Assembly (NCBI GenBank): GCA_032821775.1
Contig: JAVLRN010000012.1
Location: 2,232,001 to 2,296,000 of the forward strand
Source: Sanguinoderma infundibulare
Taxonomy: Eukaryota; Basidiomycota; Agaricomycetes; Polyporales; Polyporaceae
Direction: 5' to 3'
DNA length: 64,000 bases
Shown: positions 45,195 through 57,859 of the stretch, in pieces
Position numbering within the stretch: the stretch's first letter is position 1
Layout of the letters: each line of letters begins with the position of its first letter
Made by a program: the position numbers and the translations under genes
The notes under the pieces: generated by a model
Database searches by the model: none
What the model saw: the letters and a program-made list of their open reading frames with translations, nothing else
What the model was told of the DNA's origin: nothing

Positions 45195-48100
45195 GGCTGC
45201 GCGGTCGGGGAGTTGCCCGAGAGAAGCAAGAGAAGCGTTCCAGGGTGAACAGTGTCGTCAGAGCCCGACCGAGCACGTCCAGCGTGTGCACAGAGAGTGC
45301 CAGGGTCACCGCAGACTTCCAAGACGCTCCGGCGGACAGGCGAGGGTTTCCGAAGCGTGCGCGATGCTATAGGTAGCGGCTTCAGCCGATGGCTGGGAAC
45401 GAATGTGTGTGGAGCCAAGTGAGAAGAGATCGCGAAAGGGACAAGGTTGAGGTGGAGCTGTTCGAAACAAAGGGCGAACCCGTGGTGGCTGACGCGGAAG
45501 TAGTGTGTGTCGTCTGCCCATGGGGAAGCAGCCTGCGACTTGCGATCGTGACCGAGGCAAAGTTTATGAACGTCCAAAGTCAGCCTCATGCAACTCTCGC
45601 GGGAGTGATGATCGTCCATTGGGATGAAATGACTGACGTGCATATAAGGGACTCAGGGCAGCGGGGGACAGAAATTGGAAACCACGGACCATGAAACGTG
45701 CTTCTTGGATCTGCTCTGCGATCGTGCGTGAAACCCTTTCGCGTCTCCCAGTATGTCCGAGATGGCAGGCTCGCGGGTAGTAGCTCGCGAAAGCTAAACT
45801 GATGGCTCTTGCCGCGGACCAAGTGCACAGTTGCTTCCGGAACGACGTAGCGTCGAAGTACCTGAAACCTGGGCAGGGAAGATGTATAACGCTGGGCGAT
45901 GGACGTTAATTAAGCAACTTTAGCTGGCAGGACACTTACACGAGTGCTTCGTTGTTTGCTGTAAATCTGCTAAGGTTGAGCACCGTCACCTGCTGGGCTC
46001 GCAGCCTGGGAGGATTGCCACGATCAGCATAACGATAACGTGCGCCAGTGGTAGGCTGCGGCGGACCATTCGAAGCCGAGACGTACTAAGTACAGATTAC
46101 TTATGCCGTCTTGCCCTGTCCTCGGACGTCGACAGTGTCCGATCCCGACTTGACAGTAACCAGAGTGCTGGGCCGGGGGTTCCGAGCCTCCCAGTTGGCA
46201 GATGACGAGCTCGAGACGATAGCGTCGATTGAGCGGCCGACGTCGAAGCCCCTACGGCAACAATGACCAGGTCCGCGTGTGAAATAGCTTGGAGATTCAA
46301 CCGCGAGTGCAGGACCTCCCGAGGGCCTCATAGTGAGCTGTGTGAAGATCGTCGGCGACGTGGAAGAAGCGACAGAAAAGGGCGAAGCAACAAGCAACTG
46401 CTCAGCGCACACCAAGCCCCAGCTCCAACTCCGAAGCGATATATAGCCATCTTGGAGAGAACGTCGCGCGCGGCGGTCTTACGGTCTACGGCAAATTTCC
46501 TACCCATCTTCAGTCCCAACGAGCTGGCGAATACGAATATCACGCACGTACCGACTACAGGGAACAAGCTCGCCGTCGAAAGGAGCAAGAACGAAGCGGC
46601 AGAGCGGAGACCTGCATCTGACATCAGATGCTCGACCTGGGAGATCATCGCCTCTTCCATGCACTCGGGAACTTGGAAAGCTCTATGGACGTATGAGAAT
46701 CCGTCAACGCCGGCAACCTGCCCGGGCCTGGACCTGTACGTACCTGCACGTACGTGCGTTGCCGTATCCAGTGCCACGACCGCGATTATCGATACCGCCC
46801 ACTTAAGGCCATTCGTTGCTGACCATAAACGCAAGTAAATTGGATCTGCTGCACACGCAGCAGGTGAATAACGAATCGAATGTCACCGGTGCCGAATCAC
46901 CATTGAGGGCCACACCCTCATGCTGCGTTGTGGGGCCCTGCCGTCCAGTAGTAATAGTATGCAGCATGGTCGACATACATCCGACCGTGGTCGATGGCGG
47001 GATGATCCGCGCGATAAGACACAACAACCGCATCTTCGAGTGACGTCGCTGAGTTGGGTCAGCTCGTCATTGTTTCGCCGTTTCCCAGCGCGATCAACAG
47101 AGTTTCCGGAGACGACTCACCGGAGGTCGCGGACTCGCGCGCGCGGACGGAGGGCGGACGATCGCGAGAAGCGAGAGCGTGAGTGCGAGTGAGAGTGAAA
47201 GTGGAAGTGAAAGCGATCGAGAAGGGCGCGTGTGTGTTCCGGAAGACCGTTGGTACGGCGCCCACCCCCCATCGATCTCACCGCATGCGGTGCACAATAG
47301 CGAAGCAGGGAGAAGCTGAGGGAGAAGCTGAGGGGGTGGAGATCAGAAAGGGTGCCAGTGCCCGGCGTCGGCGCTGGCGATATCGACTCCGCGACCCAGG
47401 TCCACGGTGGCGGCTGTGGTAGGCTCTGCGGCGTGCGCCCTCGCTGGCGGCCGACCCGAGGGAGAGGGTCCAAAGGGCAAAGGTGCTGAGGGTGCTGAGG
47501 GTACCGGTGAGACTGGGGCGCGAACCTTGCCAAGCTTCCTAGCTTCAACCCTCGTCCTGTCCCTGGGGCAGTATCAGTATCAGCGACAGCACGCGTGGGC
47601 TCGCATTCAATTGAGACCACGCTCGAGCGATCGCGAGAGTCGGAGCGGGGACTGCTGCACCAGTCAGGCGAGAACGTCGAAGAACGTGTCGTCAGAGTTC
47701 AACGTTCTTCCGCCTGCAGCTGTACAGCATGCGCCCACATCATTGACATCGTAATGGGGATCGACATCCGCCATCATTCGACGAGCAGGACCTAGTGCTC
47801 AATACTTATCCTCCGTAGTCAGAGCCAAGTCAAAGCCTGGCGAAGCTAGCATCAAGATTCGCCGTACGGAGGTCACAAATCGAGTGGATCTAGCTAAACA
47901 CAGTATTAGTACATGCCATACGGGGAAGCAAGCCCTTGGTTATCTGAGGGTCGTTGCCAGGTGGGCCAACCCAAGACAGGGTTCGTCACAGAACAACTCG
48001 CGCATGTCTTACAGTACTTACAGTAGTGCTTTGTGACGTGCTGGCCGATCGAGCAATAGGAGCCAAGGCCCGCAGTGCTCATCAAGCTACAGGCGTTCTG

Positions 48101-51100
48101 CGGTCACCACACCGCCATCACCGTCCTTCGCTTACAGGTTGAATGCGGACGTTCTCGCCGGTGAGAAGGAGTCCGCGCATGCAGCGCGGCGATATGGAAG
48201 CGCGTATGTTATATATACTGCGGACCGCTGTATGGCTGTCCGAAGGCAGAACCTGCAAATGACGTCGCCTTCGGGACTTCCCATTCCTCTGCCTCGAGGT
48301 GCGTCGGCCGGTGCATACCCGTCCGGCGTGCGTACGGTAGCCTCGCTCAGCCTTGGCGAAATGGATGTCGTAAACGGGCAGAATGCTTCCGAATGCTCAC
48401 AGGCGAATTGACGAAGAACCCGAACCTTGAGCTTGAGCGCTGAGAGTTTTGAGTTTGTTGCCTCGAGGCTCGCAGTGCTCTCATGGGTTCAGGGGCTCGC
48501 TGGTCACAGTGTGGTGGTGCGGTGCCTCCTATCTCCCGCTCAGGCTCAGCTGAACGAGCTCACGTCAATGCGCCGATGCCGTGGTCAGGAATGGGGTGCG
48601 CACTATATTGTCTGCTACCTGATTATTTGTATTTGCTGCAGGCCTAGAGAGAAGCCGGGCCTCCACATTTATACCATACTCAACGGAGCAAAGCACGCAG
48701 AGCGGGAAATGCATAGAATCGAACTAGCACCCCATTCGTCCGTAACGCCAATTGTGGCGTCCGGCGGCTGCTGTACATTGCATGCGCATCAGTTAGTCAT
48801 CTGCGTTTTTCGCGTGACATAGACATACGCGAGCCCGTACCTGAATGTCCAAGTTACCGACTTCCTAACCCCATCCCTGTCCCGCGCGCGGAGTCGACCG
48901 CAAATCCTGGGAATATTTATAGCTCCGACCACCGGAATGGCTTGACAGTGGTTTGACTGCACGGTGGTCGAGGGCGCGCTAAGAATAAGCGTTGCAGAAC
49001 GCGATCGACATACTGTAAGTATGCTCGACTCCTGACTGTCTCTAACCTGTCAGCCGAGCATTTCATTCGAACATCTTCGCTTGATCTTGCAATCGGGTCT
49101 ACTACAGGCGACGGGGTTCCAAAACGTGATGCTTTCGGATATGGTGATGCTTGCAAGCGTGACGTAGCGGATACAAACGAGGATCGTGCTCGGTGCGGGT
49201 ACACTGTCCCGCCTTGAACGACCCGCGCATTTGCGCATGCCTCGGGTCCGACGAAAAGGAGGCCGGCCGCGAACTTTTTGTCAGGCGAATGGCGCAAAGA
49301 TAGCGCATTTTACTCGTGCACGCACCTGGGACAGTCAGCCGACTGTGCATTTGTAGCTGCACAAGATTCACGGTGTCAGAATTGGAGTATATCGGGCGTC
49401 GGGTTGGAGGAGTGGAGCAGGCTTGTTGACAGAGATGTGGATGGGAGCTGGTGGCGGCCATTAGGCGGCCCCGCACGCGCGCGATCGAGGGACGGCGAGA
49501 CGGCGGAGCCGGACCCGAGCGAACGGTGGCCACGCAGGCCCACGCACGCTTACCGCACCTGCTATCCCAAGGCACGACCGCCTGGGCGATCACCACGCAC
49601 AGGCTAGCGCAAGATAGACTTGTGGACCGGTCGCGACTTGGCGACCGCTTAATTGTGCAGACAGAACGATTTTGCCGAAGAAGAGCACGCGCCGCCAATG
49701 CGCCCCCGAGGCGTGCTACCGAACGCCAGGGCGGATCGTCACAAACGAGCGCACCGGCGGTAATTGCAGCCGTCACCGATGTGGTGGCAATTCCTTCTCA
49801 AGGCGAACTATGCGCTTCGTTGCGCTCAGCTGGTCGTCAGAACAATGGAGGTTGATTGGAATAAGGATCGTGGCGACGCTCCGCAGCGATTTGCGTGATG
49901 GACTGGTCGTTAGACGTACGTTGGACCTTGGTCGTGGAAAGCACAGGCAGGCCGGGAACACGGGTCGTGCGCAGTGCAGGTAGATATCGTGAAGAATGGG
50001 ACAGTTGGCGATGATTCATACGTGTACTCACATCTGCCATGCTTCGTCCACCGCCAACACCACGAACATCAGCCGACACCACCCTCATCTGTTAGCGCGT
50101 GACGCATGGAGCGGGAGTGACGAGTTGGTCGTGACGGCTGTGCCTGCTTGGAGTCTGAGAGAGAGAGTTGTACACGGTGGTAAATGAGGCCGAGATTTGG
50201 TGCGGCGGAAGAGCGCAGAAGCAGGACGGATATCAGAAGTAGAGGACTTATCGGATGTGAAGGGGATTCAGAGCGATCAGCTGGTCGCGAGGCTTGGAGC
50301 ACGACGACGGGCGAAGTGGAGAAACCAGGAGCATGAGCGTGGGTTTGGTAGCATGATGTGCCTAGGCAGAAAGTGGTTGGAACTTACGGTTGTAGTCATG
50401 GTGAGTTGGAGATAACCTCAGAGGTGAAGACGGCCGTGTGCGTGTGCGGTGGTCGTTTCGGCGGCGATACAACCAAAAGCGTCATACGGGCCGAAGATGG
50501 CTCCCAGGGTCGATTGTGGAAGGAAGGCAAGGAGGAGGATCGGTGCCGACAGCGACGACGATGGGGGACGCCAAGCGGGGTGGGATGCGGGATGACGGTG
50601 GTCGTGGAGCGCGTCCTGGAGTTGGCGCGTCCTGGAGAATTTGGCCGCGGGAAGCGCCCGTACAACGCGGTCGCCGGAAATGGGAAAGTGGGTGGCGTGA
50701 TGGGGTACACCGCCCAATGCTACATCGAAAGGGGCGCGAAGGATCCGAAGACACGGGTACGCCTGGGCCTGCGCCAGAACCGTGGTTCGTGACGGGATAG
50801 GCAAAGGCAGTGATCATGGGGTGCATGCGTGCGAGAGAGAAGCATCGCCCAAGGAAGACGGCGAATGAGCATGGGAGCGTCGTGCGGCAGCCGTCGCGCA
50901 AGACCGGGGATGCTGGGCGGATGGGGGCTGGGTGCACACAGGGGGCCGGGTGCGCCTGGGGCCTGTCGGGACGGACGATTGGCGGGACGAGGGGCGGGGG
51001 CGGCGGGAGGAGATAAGGGACGATCGGGATCTCAGATCGCGGTATGAAATGAGGGCAACGGGCGGCTACGCGACGGATGGGGCCAAAGACAACAACCCGA

Positions 51101-51299
51101 GCTCGAGGGCGAGGACTAGCTGCAGCTGACTCTCGCGCTCTGCTGTCCTGTAGCCAGCTAGAAGCCAGCCGACCGGACGGAATCCCACTTCTGTCACGCT
51201 CGTATCATTCAAACAAGCTCGTCAGCCCGACGCTATTTCCTCCCAACCTTATTTCACTCCTCTTCCCCCTCCATCTCCCTCCTCATCCTCCCGACTGCC
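45195..51299. other. Six-kilobase region without supported genes
   Basis: Both strands contain many 60-220 codon frames, but none has a recognisable domain. The most gene-like candidates are a hydrophobic frame at 46328-46834 (-) (KWAVSIIAVVALDTATH, then AASFLLLSTASLFPVVGTCV), which faintly recalls fungal DUF6534-type membrane proteins but lacks a start, and an ATG-ACT-ACA-ACC/GTAAGT possible first exon near 50400 (-). 47165-47500 has degenerate GAGTGA, GAGAAGCTGAGG and GGTGCTGAG short repeats. No transposase, tRNA or LTR was recognised. Confidence 0.45.
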
Positions 51300-54200
51300 A
51301 TGCAGCCCGTACTCGACCATCCCGCCACTGGCCATGGCCTCACCTATCCCCCGTCTGTCCTCGCCTCTCTCCCCGTCATCCGCCGCCGCCAGGACCCCCA
51401 CCCGCCCATACGCGCCCTCACCGCGGCCCAGTTTTCGGACCTCCATCTCAATCACCTCACCAGTCACGCCCCGGACCACGTTCTCTTTCCATTCCTCCAC
51501 GGCCTCGAGGGCGATAACGAGCAGCAGAACGCGTTCTTCGCCGCATCTCTGCCCCGGGGCGATGTGCCCTCCTTCCGAGGTCTCGTCTGGGTCGCGTGCG
51601 ACGAGGACGAAGAGGACATGTGCGATGTCGAAGACCTCGACGACGACGACGACGACGATGACGACGACTACTCGACTAGCTCCTCGCTCGACTCGTTTGA
51701 GCCCGCCGATATCGAGGACGATGTTGCTATGGAGCTCGACCCGACCGTCGAGGGCCCCATGGTCAACGGCTGCCCCCCGCCTGAACCTCTCAAGAAGGTG
51801 CCCATCTCTCCCTCTCCCATTCCTCTCACTGCGACCCCGGTCCATCATCCACCGCCCCCGCCACTGGTGCACTCCAAGCCGGCCTTCCTCACGTCAAGCT
51901 TTCGCGTCCGGGAACTCTTGCGCACGCGCACGGACGAGGATGGGACGCATGTGAACGTCTTTGTCGAGCCTCGGATACCAGATGGGATCAGCTTGCGCAA
52001 CTTTGGGATCCAAGTGGTGAGTCCTCTTCTCGTCCTCTGCGCCGTCGGCGGACGTTGCACACCATGGGCCGCATTCGGCAGGCGAGATGCGGACGTCGGT
52101 GACACGCGTTGCTCTTAATTGCGCCGCCTGCCATCGGACTCTCTTTGCGGCAGGGAAGCTGCGGGGGTTGCGAGCCTCTTCACATGAACGTGTTCCCTGC
52201 GGGCTTCTATATGCCCCCGCATCCGAATAGGCCTCGCAGATCGACTCGGTCGGGCATCTGCGCTATTTCGCTATCTGCCACTCTCAGACGTATGACTTTG
52301 CGTCCTGCCCCCGGCCACCCGCCCCCCCGCGCGCTCCCCATCTCGTCCTCCGTCCGTGCAGCGTACACTGAATGCAGTCGGCGTCGTTGCTCATACTTGA
52401 TTACAGCCAATTTATGCTGCCCTCTCCGACGTAGTCGTCTACTCTCCCCGTGGGCACACCCGCCATGCGATCGCCGTCGCAGAGAGGTTCAAGCAGGCAA
52501 TAGAGCTCAAGCACCATGAGCGCTGCTCTCGCGCCCCCAACCCTGATGCCCTCCTCGCCTACAACGTATTTGTTCTTGACGCCTCTCCATCCGAAATGGC
52601 CGACAAACTCCCTCACCTCGTCGTTCGCACAGAGGACTTCGTCTCTGGCGCGCACACGGACGGAACCGATGCCCATGCCCATGGAGAGCCTTTTGGTGAC
52701 CTCCTCCGTGCCAATACGATTGACTTCGCCCATCGCGAAAAGGAGGAAATGCGCGACCTCACCCAAGCCTCCGAGATCGTCTCCGTCCTCGACCCTGCAT
52801 CCACCATAACCCCGGACTCTTTCGCAGGCTCCAACACATCTTCTCTCTGGGAACCCTCTGTCGGCCAGATTTTCCTTGGCAACTCCAACGACGTCCCTCT
52901 GCCCCCCGACCGTCGCATCCGCATGCGCACTATCCGCGGCGACGACGATGACGATGATGCATATGACTGGCGCACCAACGATCCTAACCAGGGCTACGGA
53001 TACGATCTCTGTATTGAGTGCCACGACTATGCCCCCTTCCCCACTTCCGCTCATCTTCGCGCTGCTGAAGAGCACATCCGTCTCCTTGAGAAGCGCTGGA
53101 TCGAACGATGCGTAGCAGACATGGACGGCCTCGATCCCAAGGATCCCGTCCAACCCCGTCCACCTCCCAATGCGTCCCATGTCGTTCATCTCCCATTCCC
53201 GAGCTCCCCTGCATCTTCCGTCGTCACTGTTAACACCCTCCTACCCTTCGTCCAGTTCTTGAAGGCACTCATGCAGCCCGTCGATGGCTCCCTGACCTAC
53301 GAAGTTGCGCACGACCAGCTATCCCCTCCACCCCCACAGAATGCCTTCGACTCACCGAGCTGCAGCTCGCCTAACGCCGGATTTACCCCAAGCTCTCTGC
53401 CACCTCCTAGCTCCTTCCCTACATCTTTCTTCCCATCATCCCCCTCAACATCGCACTCTGCATATACGCGCGTCCGATCAACGTCAGCTACATTCCTGCC
53501 AAATTCATCGCCATCTACTCCGGTTTCCACCAGTCCTACATCCCTTCTTCCCGTTCCCCTGCGGACCCGTCCCTTGAAGATTCTGATCTACTCTGCCGAT
53601 GGTTACACGGAATCATCGGTCCTTGCCTTGTCCATTCTCATGGCTCTCCGTGGAATCTCCCTCCCAGAGGCATATCTCACCCTCCAGGTCGAGAAGCGCC
53701 GGAGCTTCTTCGTGTACCAGAGCGACCTGGGCGTCCTCAGGCGCGTCGAGGCACGGCTCGAGAAGGACCGTGCCCCGCAGTCGCAACCGCAAGCCCTCGC
53801 ACATCCATCTCCTGCCCCAGTTGGCGCCTCGCATGGTGACGCAAGCACCTGGAGCCGGTCCCTCGGACACGCATCCGCAAGATCTGTTCAGTTTGCGAAC
53901 CCGCCGGTAGTAAACGATCCATCAGACATTGCCACGGGCGTGAGTGTGCCCACCGCGGTCGTGCATCCTATGCGGACCCGTTCGGAGTCTCAAGCGGATA
54001 TCGCCGCCCATGCTCACACACCGGGACGACCCCGCGCAAAGACCTTGCCGCCGACGCGTACAGCGCCATGGAAGGATCACCAAGTCTGGTTTAACGATCC
54101 CAGATTCGATGGGAGCTTCCCTAGCCGGGTGCTACCGTTCTTATACCTCGGGAACCTGTGAGTTTGTTCTTTCTTCGCTTCTGTGGCGAGCTCGCATCCT

Positions 54201-54943
54201 CATCGCGACGCAACAGAAACCATGCCTCGAACGCGTTCATGCTGCATGCGCTTGGGATCACGCACGTTGTCTCCGTTGGGGAATGTGCGCTCGTCCCTCC
54301 CCCTCACCTGAACGCTGCGCATGCCGGGGCGCCGGGCAACGTGTGCACGATGCCCAACCCTAATGCGCATTTCGTGCCGGGCAAGGGTCCTGGTGGACAG
54401 GGCTCGCTTTGGATCGAGGAGAGGGAAGGCCGCATCAAGGTCCTCGATATCAAGGGCGTCTGCGACGACGGGATAGACACGCTCGAGCCACAACTAGAGC
54501 CCATCTGCGAGTGGATCGACAAGGCGCGCGCGGAGGGTGGGAAGGTGCTGGTGCATTGCCGAGTCGGGGTATCACGCAGCGCGACTGTCACCGTGAGTAC
54601 CTTGGTTCTCTTGAGTTTCGCGTCGATCATGAGGCTGAATGGATTGTGACCCGGGAAATAGATTGCATACGTCATGAAGCACCTCGGGATCCCGCTGGTG
54701 GACGCGTACCTCATCGTGCGGTCGCGCCGGCTATCAGTCCTCATTCAGCCCAACATGCGCCTGCTGTACAACCTCCTCGGGTGGGAGATCGAGCTCGCGC
54801 GGGAGCGCTGTCAACGCGCGCTCTCCGGCGTCAGCGACGAGGACAAGAAGAAGGTCCAGATGCAGCATGAGCTCGCGCGCGCGCTGAACTGGCCGTACCT
54901 CGCGAAGGAAGTGCACGCGCTGAACGAGAAGTACCTCCATTAA
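51300..54943 (+). CDS. PPS1: Pps1-like dual-specificity protein phosphatase
   Basis: Large Cys-based phosphatase. The ATG at 51300 starts MQPVLDHPATGHGLTYPPSV. An acidic stretch with an Asp run (DDDDDDDDDD, about 51637) is followed by SSFRVRELLRTRTDEDGTHV. After poorly resolved introns (52017-52410) come YAALSDVVVYSPRG and LKILIYSADGYTESSVLALS (the inactive-looking first phosphatase-like region of Pps1 proteins), then VEKRRSFFVYQSDLGVLRRV. The catalytic domain is FPSRVLPFLYLGNLNHASNA, ALGITHVVSVGE, VLDIKGVCDDG, and the signature VHCRVGVSRSATV, with the nucleophile Cys codon at 54557. It ends IAYVMKHLGIPLVDAYLIVR and a helical tail (stop 54943). Yeast Pps1 acts in S phase and DNA-replication control; that role here is inference. 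The middle exon boundaries are uncertain. Confidence 0.82.
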
Positions 54944-56007
54944 CGTCTTCTTGGGCCATGGACCTAAACGGACTCTCACTGTTCGATCGGTATGCCGTTC
55001 TCGCTGCAGGTGCCGTGGTTGTACATATCTCATCTTTCCGTTCTCGCTGCATACAACATCGTGTTATGCGAGTTACCCCTTTACCATCCTGCGTTACAGT
55101 GTCGCATGTTACCACTGGCGGTCGCTATGCATGCTTGGACTTTCGAAAGCTGCTTTCATCTCGCTTCTGCCATCCCGCACATGCTTACTTGCCCTCGTCG
55201 TTGTCATCGTGTCGTTGTCGTTGTCGTCGTCGCCGTTCCCCCGCTGCCTGTCCGTGCCGCGTCACCCCTTCCATCAGCTCATCATTACCTACTCGTCGTC
55301 GTCGTCGTTTTCGTTCTGCTCCTCTCTCCCCGTGTCTGTAGTCTCTCCCTCAATCACCTCACGCCCGGAGTTGTACATCATGTTGTAATTATGGCGTTCT
55401 CTTACATCGTTCCTGCATCGCAAGCCCAGCACTTATCCCCCACAACACGCTCACGTTGCGCATTACATTCATCGCACCATACGTACTCACATGCGCCTCT
55501 TCTCGGCGTCGTCCCGTCCACATCCTCATCCTCATTCACATCCATATCTCGACCTCGAGTTCAGTCAGCTTGCTCGCGCCGCCTCATCTGCATTGTGTGT
55601 ATATGTATATGATCATGGAGTAATGCACGTCACCTCTATCTTGTTCTCTGGATTTACTGTAAAAGTCAGATGCATGTGAGATTTCCACCGTTGGACTCAA
55701 TACGACTGATGTCGGTCGAGTAGAGGTTCTTCCGTATCCGCGGGAAGTGACCTCAAGTTTGTCTCGAATCGCAACCACCATCCCGCCCAGTATTCGGTTC
55801 TCCAGTGACTACGTATACTTGGTCCATGGACTCCGTCCCTACTCACCCCATCCGATGGATCCGCTCTTAATACGGCCAGGTGACGTAGTATCCCAACTTC
55901 ATCGATGCGATAAATGTTAAGAAAGAAGCCCTTTCGTAGACGCCGTCGGGTGCCAGCGAAACCTGCTCAAATATCGCTCTGGCGGCTCTGCAAGTGACTG
56001 TCATGCA
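54944..56007. other. 3' region of PPS1-like gene
   Basis: Pyrimidine-rich, with interrupted CGT repeats (GTCGTCGTCGTC-like at about 55198-55235 and 55290-55312). The long frame at 54992-55612 comes from this composition and has no domain. No gene supported. Confidence 0.5.
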
Positions 56008-57184
56008 ATGGCCTCACTCTCGCTCACGGAAGCTATTGCTCAGCTCGAAATTTCCCCGAGTCAAAGCGTATCTACGTTGCGGTAAGTAAATCGCGATGCT
56101 CGCCGCTTCAGTTCTGAATCGTCGGCGCTGATGGTGGTATTTCATCATAGCTGCGATGAGGCATGTATTGTCTTTTCTCCGATGAATAGACAATGAGGCT
56201 GATGACGGCTTTCCTATGTGTTCTCTGTCGCACCCAAAATGGAAAGAGCGGAGCGCAGATGAACCCTATGGTGGAATCATCTCCGGCCAGGAGACTTCCT
56301 CGCTAAAGGCACTTGCTCTCAGCTTCCTGGACGTCTTCATACCCACAAACTCCTTTCCAAACCTGACCTATCTCTTCCTTTCTTTTCGCACAACAATGTT
56401 TCAAGACAGTGCTCGCGATTTCCTCCAAATGCTTTCCAGTGCACCCGCGCTGCAAACCGTGCAGCTGTCCTACATTGTCATGGACATGGCAGAACCCTTC
56501 ACATACCCTCTCCCCCATGTCTCTTTGACCCGCCTCCGTCTTCTCATCTTCTGCATTAGCGGCTTGGAAGCGGTGTTGTACCTCCTACGTTATCTGAAAC
56601 TCCCGCAGCAGGCCCTCTTATCCATCACCGCCAGCAAGACATACTACGACGTCGATGACGACCTCCATTCACCCCGCATCCCTCGTCTTGCTCTACTTGA
56701 CAACTTGGAGTTCTTGGAACTCTCTGTTCATAATGAACGTTGCCTCATACTGGCTGGGCATGACACCCACCTCAGCTCTAGCTTCCTCATCAATGAGAAT
56801 GGACCGGACGACGATTGGCCCAGCGTTTGGATAGCCGAACTGCACACGATACTGCCCTTCTCCACGATCAAGATCCTGCACATCCACGACCGCGACGGGA
56901 CGTCGCTCCCTCATGTTCTCCCGCACCTCGTTTGCCTGGAGCAGCTGTCTTTCTTGTTGTTTCCGGGCAGGGGGGACGAGCGAATGTTGGCAAGTGCACG
57001 ATCGCTTTTCGAGGTGCTGACGTGCACCTGAGACAACTCCGTGACCACCGTATGCCCCATGCTGCAGTCCTTCGGAATTGAAGGGAGCGCCATGCGCCCT
57101 CCTACGTTCCCTTTCGCCGAGCTCGCAGCCATGGCAGAGACCCGCCATCGCCACGGCCATCCCCTCGCACGCTTCGTCTACTAG
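56008..57184 (+). CDS. F-box/LRR-like protein, F-box not recognised
   Basis: A possible first exon starts at ATG 56008 (MASLSLTEAIAQLEISPSQS, then GTAAGT). The main exon (about 56216-57000) encodes leucine-rich segments FPNLTYLFLSFRTTMF, SSAPALQTVQLSYIVMD, VSLTRLRLLIFCISGL, LDNLEFLELSVHNER and HVLPHLVCLEQLSFLLFP. A GTGCTG...CTGCAG intron of about 60 bases joins FE in phase to SFGIEGSAMRPPTFPFAELA and MAETRHRHGHPLARFVY, the usual C-terminal region of agaricomycete F-box/LRR-like proteins (stop 57184). The path between exon 1 and the main exon contains a stop if read straight, so the 5' part is uncertain. The substrate-recognition role for ubiquitination is known for the family only when an F-box is present. 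Confidence 0.55.
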
Positions 57185-57859
57185 CATCTCAGGGAAATGT
57201 TGCCTTTCGACCATGCGATTCGCCGCGCCCTAGAGGGTACGCTCTCGCGCCTGTCGGCGTACATTGCGTCGGTCAAATTACGCTCCCCACAGGAGAATGA
57301 GGAGAGGCTTTGTCCGTTCGCACTGCGCGAATGCTGGAATGTCCGAGTCGCCGACTTGGAGCAGTATTGGAGGCTGCCCGACGTCATGAAACCGGGCTAC
57401 AGCCGGCCATGTGATTGGTAGGCATGCGGCGCATGATTGGTCGAGGTTAGTTCGCGCGTTTGCCACTGAGTTCGTCGCTTCGACACTGCCAACACTCACG
57501 TCTTGCGCGTTTTGGCCAAAAGGTTAAGAATGCAATCCATGGCACGGCGCGAGAGAGGAGGCGAACAGGGGAATTTATGTCGCTCTACGACGTCTACGAG
57601 CCATGGCATGCGGTGTACCTTCCTTCAAGTTGGACTCCATTTCTCTGCTTGGCTACGCTGTGTATGGCTGTGTTGCACCAACGAGCGACCGATGAACGTG
57701 AACACGAGCAGTGCAAACACTGCGTGGGGTTCCAAGGTCTCAATGTTTACAGGACAGCTTGGAGGCACAGCTGGGTGCGCTCTCAAGCAAATCGCGCGGA
57801 GGGTAGTATACACTGTTGTACGAAAGGTGGTATCTCGGCGAACCGCTCTAAACCTTCAG
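57185..57859. other. Between F-box-like gene and inverted reductase
   Basis: A frame at 57197-57421 (+), with ERLCPFALRECWNVRVADLE and YWRLPDVMKPGY, could be a further exon or a broken tail of the F-box-like gene. Its position and YW...P content resemble such tails. The rest has no supported gene. Confidence 0.35.

Noticed and set aside
46263..46838. 191-codon plus-strand frame in the gene desert
   Set aside because: No recognisable domain, and it overlaps an equally long minus-strand hydrophobic frame; neither has enough support to call a gene.
52401..53189. 262-codon minus-strand frame with valine-rich, membrane-like stretches
   Set aside because: It lies opposite the phosphatase exon and shows no family match; the plus strand carries conserved Pps1-type blocks through the same interval.
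54992..55612. 206-codon frame downstream of the phosphatase with many Val/Leu/Ser codons
   Set aside because: The frame comes from interrupted CGT/CTC-rich low-complexity sequence in a probable 3' untranslated region; no domain or splice pattern.
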